Made by a program: the position numbers and the translations under genes. The notes beneath the pieces are model-generated. The model was given only the letters and a program-made list of their open reading frames with translations. It did not search any database and was not told the DNA's origin. Of a DNA stretch of 64,000 nt, positions 60,475-64,000 are shown in pieces. The DNA lies in NCBI RefSeq assembly GCF_954871325.1, contig NC_088779.1, positions 7,876,846 through 7,940,845 of the forward strand. Reading direction: 5' to 3'. This DNA is from Gordionus sp. m RMFG-2023. Taxonomy: Eukaryota; Nematomorpha; Gordioida; Chordodea; Parachordodidae. How positions within the stretch are numbered: the stretch's first letter is position 1; every line of letters starts with the position of its first letter.

Positions 60475-61400
60475 GTTTTTAAATTTTTATATATTTTTTT
60501 TCCTTGTATTCATGATTAAGTATATATATATAAGAAAGAGAAAGAAGACAAAATTGACTTTGAAATAAATATATTTAGATAGAAAAGAATGTAAAAATAG
60601 CAAACTTTGAATTGAAATTTTATTTGAATATAATATGAAGATTTACTTTATTACTATTAATTTTTACCTTTCATAAAGTCAAGTTTTTATTTAATCTTTA
60701 TTTTAAAATTAATTTTAAAAAACATTAAGAATTAATTATCAGATAATAATTTTGTATTTTTAATTTATTAAAATTGTTAAGTGTTACAATATGTTCCTCG
60801 GTAGGAATATAAAAAATTACCCATACATCTTAATCAAGAAAATATAAAAACAAATAAGAGGATTTGAATGAAAAAAAATGTAACTTTTTAATAAATTGCA
60901 GAAGCGAAGAGATAACAGTTCAAAATATCATATTTATATATACATCAAAATTTGATAAAGTATAAATATGCTGATATTTAAGAATTAATTTTTTTTAAAT
61001 TTAAGAATTAATTATATGATAATTTTATTTTTTATTCCAATTGTTAACAAGTATTAGAAGATGTTTTACCAGGTAAAATTTATTCATGAAAAATTACCCA
61101 TATATCTTAGAAAAAAAATAAAACCAATGATATAAGAACTGACGAAAAAGAAAACAAAAAATAAATATACAATTTATTGAGCTAGAAAAGAATAGTGAAA
61201 ACATCAAACTTTTGATTGTATATAAATTTTCTCGAATTTTAATATGGTGATTTGTATAATCCTTTTTTTACTTTTGATCATAATAATTAGTGAATCTTTA
61301 TTATTTCAAAACAAGTTTAAAAAAAATTTAAGATAATAATTTTATATTTTTATTTTATTCCGGTTCAATGAAATATTTTATCAGATTTGAGTTCATCTTA
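60475..61400 (+). repeat. third, diverged cassette type (about 280-300 bp period)
   Basis: Three imperfect copies share TAAGAATTAATTAT...AATTTT blocks (about 60727, 61007 and 61328) and AAAAATTACCCATA (60808 and 61091). One copy has an intact micro-exon at 61058-61072. The corresponding places near 60800 and 61375 lack one or both splice borders. Confidence 0.5.
61058..61072 (+). CDS. micro-exon, 15 nt, last recognised E1-like copy
   Basis: AAGATGTTTTACCAG lies between AAGTATTAG and GTAAAATT. Phase 1 reads DVLP, matching the E1 pattern (xx-P/Q then one base) in length and phase although flanks differ from arrays A and B. Confidence 0.5.
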
Positions 61401-61823
61401 GTTAAGGGTTTGTGGTTCAGAAAATAAAGATATTGTTGTAAATATTTTTATTTATTAATCATAATTGATATTTTTTTTTTGTGTGAGTCATGAAATATTT
61501 TTTTTGGAGTTAATATTTTTTTTAAAGTTTCGTGAACTCATCGTGACCATTATTATAAATATTTTTAATATTTATTATAAAAAAAAATAATAATCAGATA
61601 TAAAAACCTGAAAAAGGTTAAAAAATTGTCATTATTATAATTATATATTTTTTAAAAAAATTTCCTTTGAAACAAGAAAATAAAGACGTTATATTGAAAA
61701 ATCATTTGTATTGAAAAATAAAAAAAAAATAGACTTTGTATTTTAAAATAATAAGAACTACCAAGTTGAAAGTTTCTAGCCATTAGAACTTTGAAATTGG
61801 TGCCGTGTTTATACAAAACAGTC
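61401..61823. other. AT-rich sequence, possible element edge
   Basis: No gene was recognised. TGGTGCCGTG at 61798 resembles retroelement primer-binding sites and might mark the inner edge of a 5' LTR, but I found no matching LTR. Confidence 0.3.
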
Positions 61824-62117
61824 GAGTGAATTTTACATCGTCTAACGGTAAAATATCATATCGTGATATTTGAGTCTCCGAGTGAATTTACAGCGTCTTC
61901 ATCATCTACATCTACGGTAAAATATCATATAGTGATATTTGAGTCTTCGAGTGAATTTACAGCGTCTTCATCACCTACATCTACGGTAAAATATCATAGA
62001 GGGATATTTGAGACTACGAGTGAATTTTACATCGTCTATATCAACGGTAAAATATCATATAGGGATATTTGAAACTACGAGTGAATTTTACATCGTCTAC
62101 ATCAACGGTAAAATATC
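61824..62117 (+). repeat. minisatellite, about 65-bp unit, 4.5 copies
   Basis: The unit contains GAGTGAATTTTACATCGTCT, then CATCAACGGTAAAATATCAT and AGGGATATTTGA. Copies at the left differ by a TTCATC insertion. Part is open on the plus strand (Ser/Thr-rich, 61863-62072). It may be the untranslated leader of the adjacent retroelement. Confidence 0.85.
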
Positions 62118-62458
62118 TGGATTGTAAAACACATTTTTTTTTAAAAAAATAAATAAATAATAAATACACAGAGTGGCCAAATTGGACGTAAGGGCTGTCC
62201 ATTTTTTTTTCTTCTCTTTCTCTTCTCCAAAAAGTAAAAAAACTCTTATCGTACGGAAGTGCTGTCCGAATTTTACCAGTTGTGAATCTGTTACACAAAA
62301 TTTGCCCAAATTTTTGTCGTATCTTTAGACTTATTAACTGTAGATGTACATGTGTATCATTGGATTGGTTACACTCTTAATAATATCGTATCTATTGACA
62401 TTACAAATAACTAAAATTTTTATTTTGAAATTAATTATAAATTTTTTATAACGTCGGA
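62118..62458. other. AT-rich sequence before the gag-like ORF
   Basis: No gene was recognised. Open pieces on the minus strand look fortuitous. Confidence 0.4.
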
Positions 62459-63205
62459 ATGAAAAGTTTAAAATTTGTAAAATACTGGGAAATACAGTAT
62501 AATATTTTTGGGGCATTGGTTATATTAGTAATATGGATGTGTAGCTTAATATGGGGAAGAAAGTTGAGAAGGAGTCGAAGTGTGAGAATAAAGGGGCAGA
62601 CATTGACGATAGAAGGACATAATGGAGAAGAAGATGTTATGGGAAAGGTAACATGGTTCCCGGTGCAGGAGATAATTAATGGGTGGACGGATAGCGAAGT
62701 AGATAAATTAACCTATAGGCCTGAAAGGAGAGATGCATATACTAATCAGAGATTGGGAACATATATGGGACCTAGAGAAAATTCTCAGGGAAGGAGAGGA
62801 GAAATGAGACCCAACTTTGATTCTAGAGTAAGGGGGAGAATGAATTGTTATAATTGCGGAAGACAGGGACATATGGTCAGAGATTGCCAAGAAACAAAAT
62901 GTTTTGAATGTGGAAAATATGGACATATAGCCCCGTTTTGTCCAGGAAGACGTGATAAACTACGATGTGCAGGTTGTGGCCGATTTGGTCACAATAGTGA
63001 GGAATGCAATGTGGGTAATTTCAATACTAGAGGCGGTTTTCCACAGAGGGACATGGGGCAAAGTACTCCAAATTTTAGAATTATCAAAAGTAAAAAAAAT
63101 AAAGAGGTAGAAATACCATTTTTGGCTGTGAATAAAGAACAGAATAGAATCTGTTTCCGATGCCGGAAGGAAAAACATGGTGCGAGAGATTGCGAGTATT
63201 TGTGA
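62459..63205 (+). CDS. gag-like protein with four CCHC zinc knuckles (fossil element)
   Basis: This 248-codon open piece has a hydrophobic stretch near residues 17-34, a basic middle, then CYNCGRQGHMVRDC, CFECGKYGHIAPFC, CAGCGRFGHNSEEC and CFRCRKEKHGARDC. All four fit CX2CX4HX4C, the nucleic-acid-binding knuckle of retroelement gag proteins. Four knuckles is more than usual. The real start may lie upstream. Confidence 0.75.
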   Translation: MKSLKFVKYWEIQYNIFGALVILVIWMCSLIWGRKLRRSRSVRIKGQTLTIEGHNGEEDVMGKVTWFPVQEIINGWTDSEVDKLTYRPERRDAYTNQRLGTYMGPRENSQGRRGEMRPNFDSRVRGRMNCYNCGRQGHMVRDCQETKCFECGKYGHIAPFCPGRRDKLRCAGCGRFGHNSEECNVGNFNTRGGFPQRDMGQSTPNFRIIKSKKNKEVEIPFLAVNKEQNRICFRCRKEKHGARDCEYL

Positions 63206-63339
63206 CTATATGATGGCAAAGAGCATGCCACAGAGGTCGGGGGGCTTTGGGCGAAAGAGATGGAAAGATCAGATTATAATGAGAAAGATTGGGAATCAAA
63301 GGACATAAATATGATACAAGAGGAAAGGATACATGATCC

Positions 63340-63630
63340 TTGCCCTAGAGTTTGGATAAATTTGAATGGAAATATGGTATCCATGTTATTTGATACCGGG
63401 GCAGCCATATCCGTGATGGGATATGAGAAATATCAGAGTATTTGGTCGGAAGGAATAATTAGACGGGAGGACATCAAGATCCGTCAGTTGGATGGATCAG
63501 AAGTCGCAGTGATGGGAAGGGTGGAGTTAAAGGTGGTATTAGAGAATAGAGTGGAGATTTTGGACTTATGGATAGTAGATCGAAAAGTAGAGTCAGTAGT
63601 GGGATGGGATTGGATCACCCGAATTGGTCC
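63340..63630 (+). pseudogene. retropepsin-like segment of the fossil element
   Basis: It shows WINLNGNMVSMLFDTGAAIS (the catalytic D-T/S-G motif), then IRQLDGSEVAVMGRVELKV and VVGWDWI, the order of a retroviral-type aspartic protease. It is treated as part of the fossil. Confidence 0.75.
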
Positions 63631-63794
63631 AGATTGTGGTTTTTGGGGGGTATTCGCATGGTGTAGTGTATTTTTACCTGTTGCAAGATGTGAAGAAAAT
63701 AGAGATATGAATTTGTGGTATGGAGAAAGATTGCCAGGAATTGAGACCTTTTTGGAAGGGGAAAGGAGAGGAGAAGATGATGGGGTTGTTAGAG

Positions 63795-64000
63795 ACTGGG
63801 GTGGTATTGGGGGGAATTATAGGGGAGATATCGGGGGGAATTATACGGGAGGTATCGGGGGGAATTATAGGGGAGATATTGGGGGGAATTATAGGGGAGG
63901 TATTGGGGGGAATTGTAGGGGAGATATCGGGGGGAATTATAGGGGAGGTATTGGGGGGAATTATCGGGGGAATTATAGGGGAGGTATTGGGGGGAGTTAT
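63795..64000 (+). repeat. G-rich minisatellite, about 30-bp unit
   Basis: Units of GGGGAGATATCGGGGGGAAT type repeat to the window edge. The plus-strand reading is Gly/Asn/Tyr/Arg-rich (GGIGGNYRGD repeats). G-runs are dense enough to suggest G-quadruplex potential. Confidence 0.88.

Larger units (their letters stand above)
62459..64000 (+). mobile_element. LTR-retroelement-like fossil, gag to protease, runs off the window
   Basis: G+C is much higher than in the rest of the window. In order it shows a gag-like open piece (62459-63205), a retropepsin-like segment with FDTGA (about 63340-63630) and a Gly-rich minisatellite. No reverse transcriptase or LTR lies within the window. The family is uncertain (Gypsy or Pao). 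It may be whole or partial, because the right part is outside. Confidence 0.75.

Noticed and set aside
61798-61815. TGGTGCCGTG as a firm primer-binding site
   Set aside because: No LTR could be found directly to its left, and the preceding bases do not end in CA.

Overview
The window is about 80% A+T invertebrate DNA. Its mobile elements (RTE-type LINE, a second LINE, hAT elements with 8-bp target duplications, LTR fossils) and a conspicuous set of symmetrical micro-exons suggest an insect, with sap-feeding Hemiptera (aphid, phylloxeran or scale relatives) my best guess. That guess is an inference from family resemblance only; a flatworm cannot be excluded. No rRNA, tRNA or CRISPR was recognised.

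Layout. 132-2904: a short LTR-retrotransposon fossil on the minus strand with both LTRs, primer site, polypurine tract and 5-bp target duplication. 3476-59.65 kb: more than 30 diverged tandem cassettes, all in plus orientation. Array A (about 3.7-36.4 kb) and array B (36.4-51.2 and 58.0-59.65 kb) are related but distinct. Each cassette carries very short AG...GT-bounded segments whose lengths are multiples of three and which are open when read with phase-1 introns. I read this as one giant gene, or a cluster of genes, built from tandemly duplicated micro-exon cassettes. It recalls the architecture of aphid bicycle effector genes and schistosome MEGs, but I cannot assign it to either. A diverged third type with one intact micro-exon lies at 60.4-61.1 kb.

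Mobile elements sit in the introns or spacers of the array: an RTE LINE (8.3-11.85 kb) holding a solo LTR; MITEs at 12.4, 18.1, 33.9 and 43.1 kb; a hAT element at 19.6 kb; two copies of a long-inverted-repeat transposon (37.9 and 46.6 kb), duplicated together with their cassette; and a nested pile at 51.2-57.97 kb (LINE tail, interrupted by a hAT, interrupted by a minus-strand LINE). Higher-order duplications (about 470 bp, 8.7 kb and 15.8 kb) show the array grew by repeated unequal exchange.

61.8-64.0 kb: composition changes sharply. A 65-bp minisatellite is followed by a G-rich, LTR-retroelement-like gag segment with four zinc knuckles, then a retropepsin-like segment and a G-rich 30-bp minisatellite running off the window edge.

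How it fits together: if the cassette gene is transcribed, every recognised exon is symmetrical (phase 1 to phase 1). Any can therefore be skipped, duplicated or lost without changing frame, which would let the array expand, decay piecemeal and tolerate intronic transposons. RNA evidence is needed to show which cassettes are still used.
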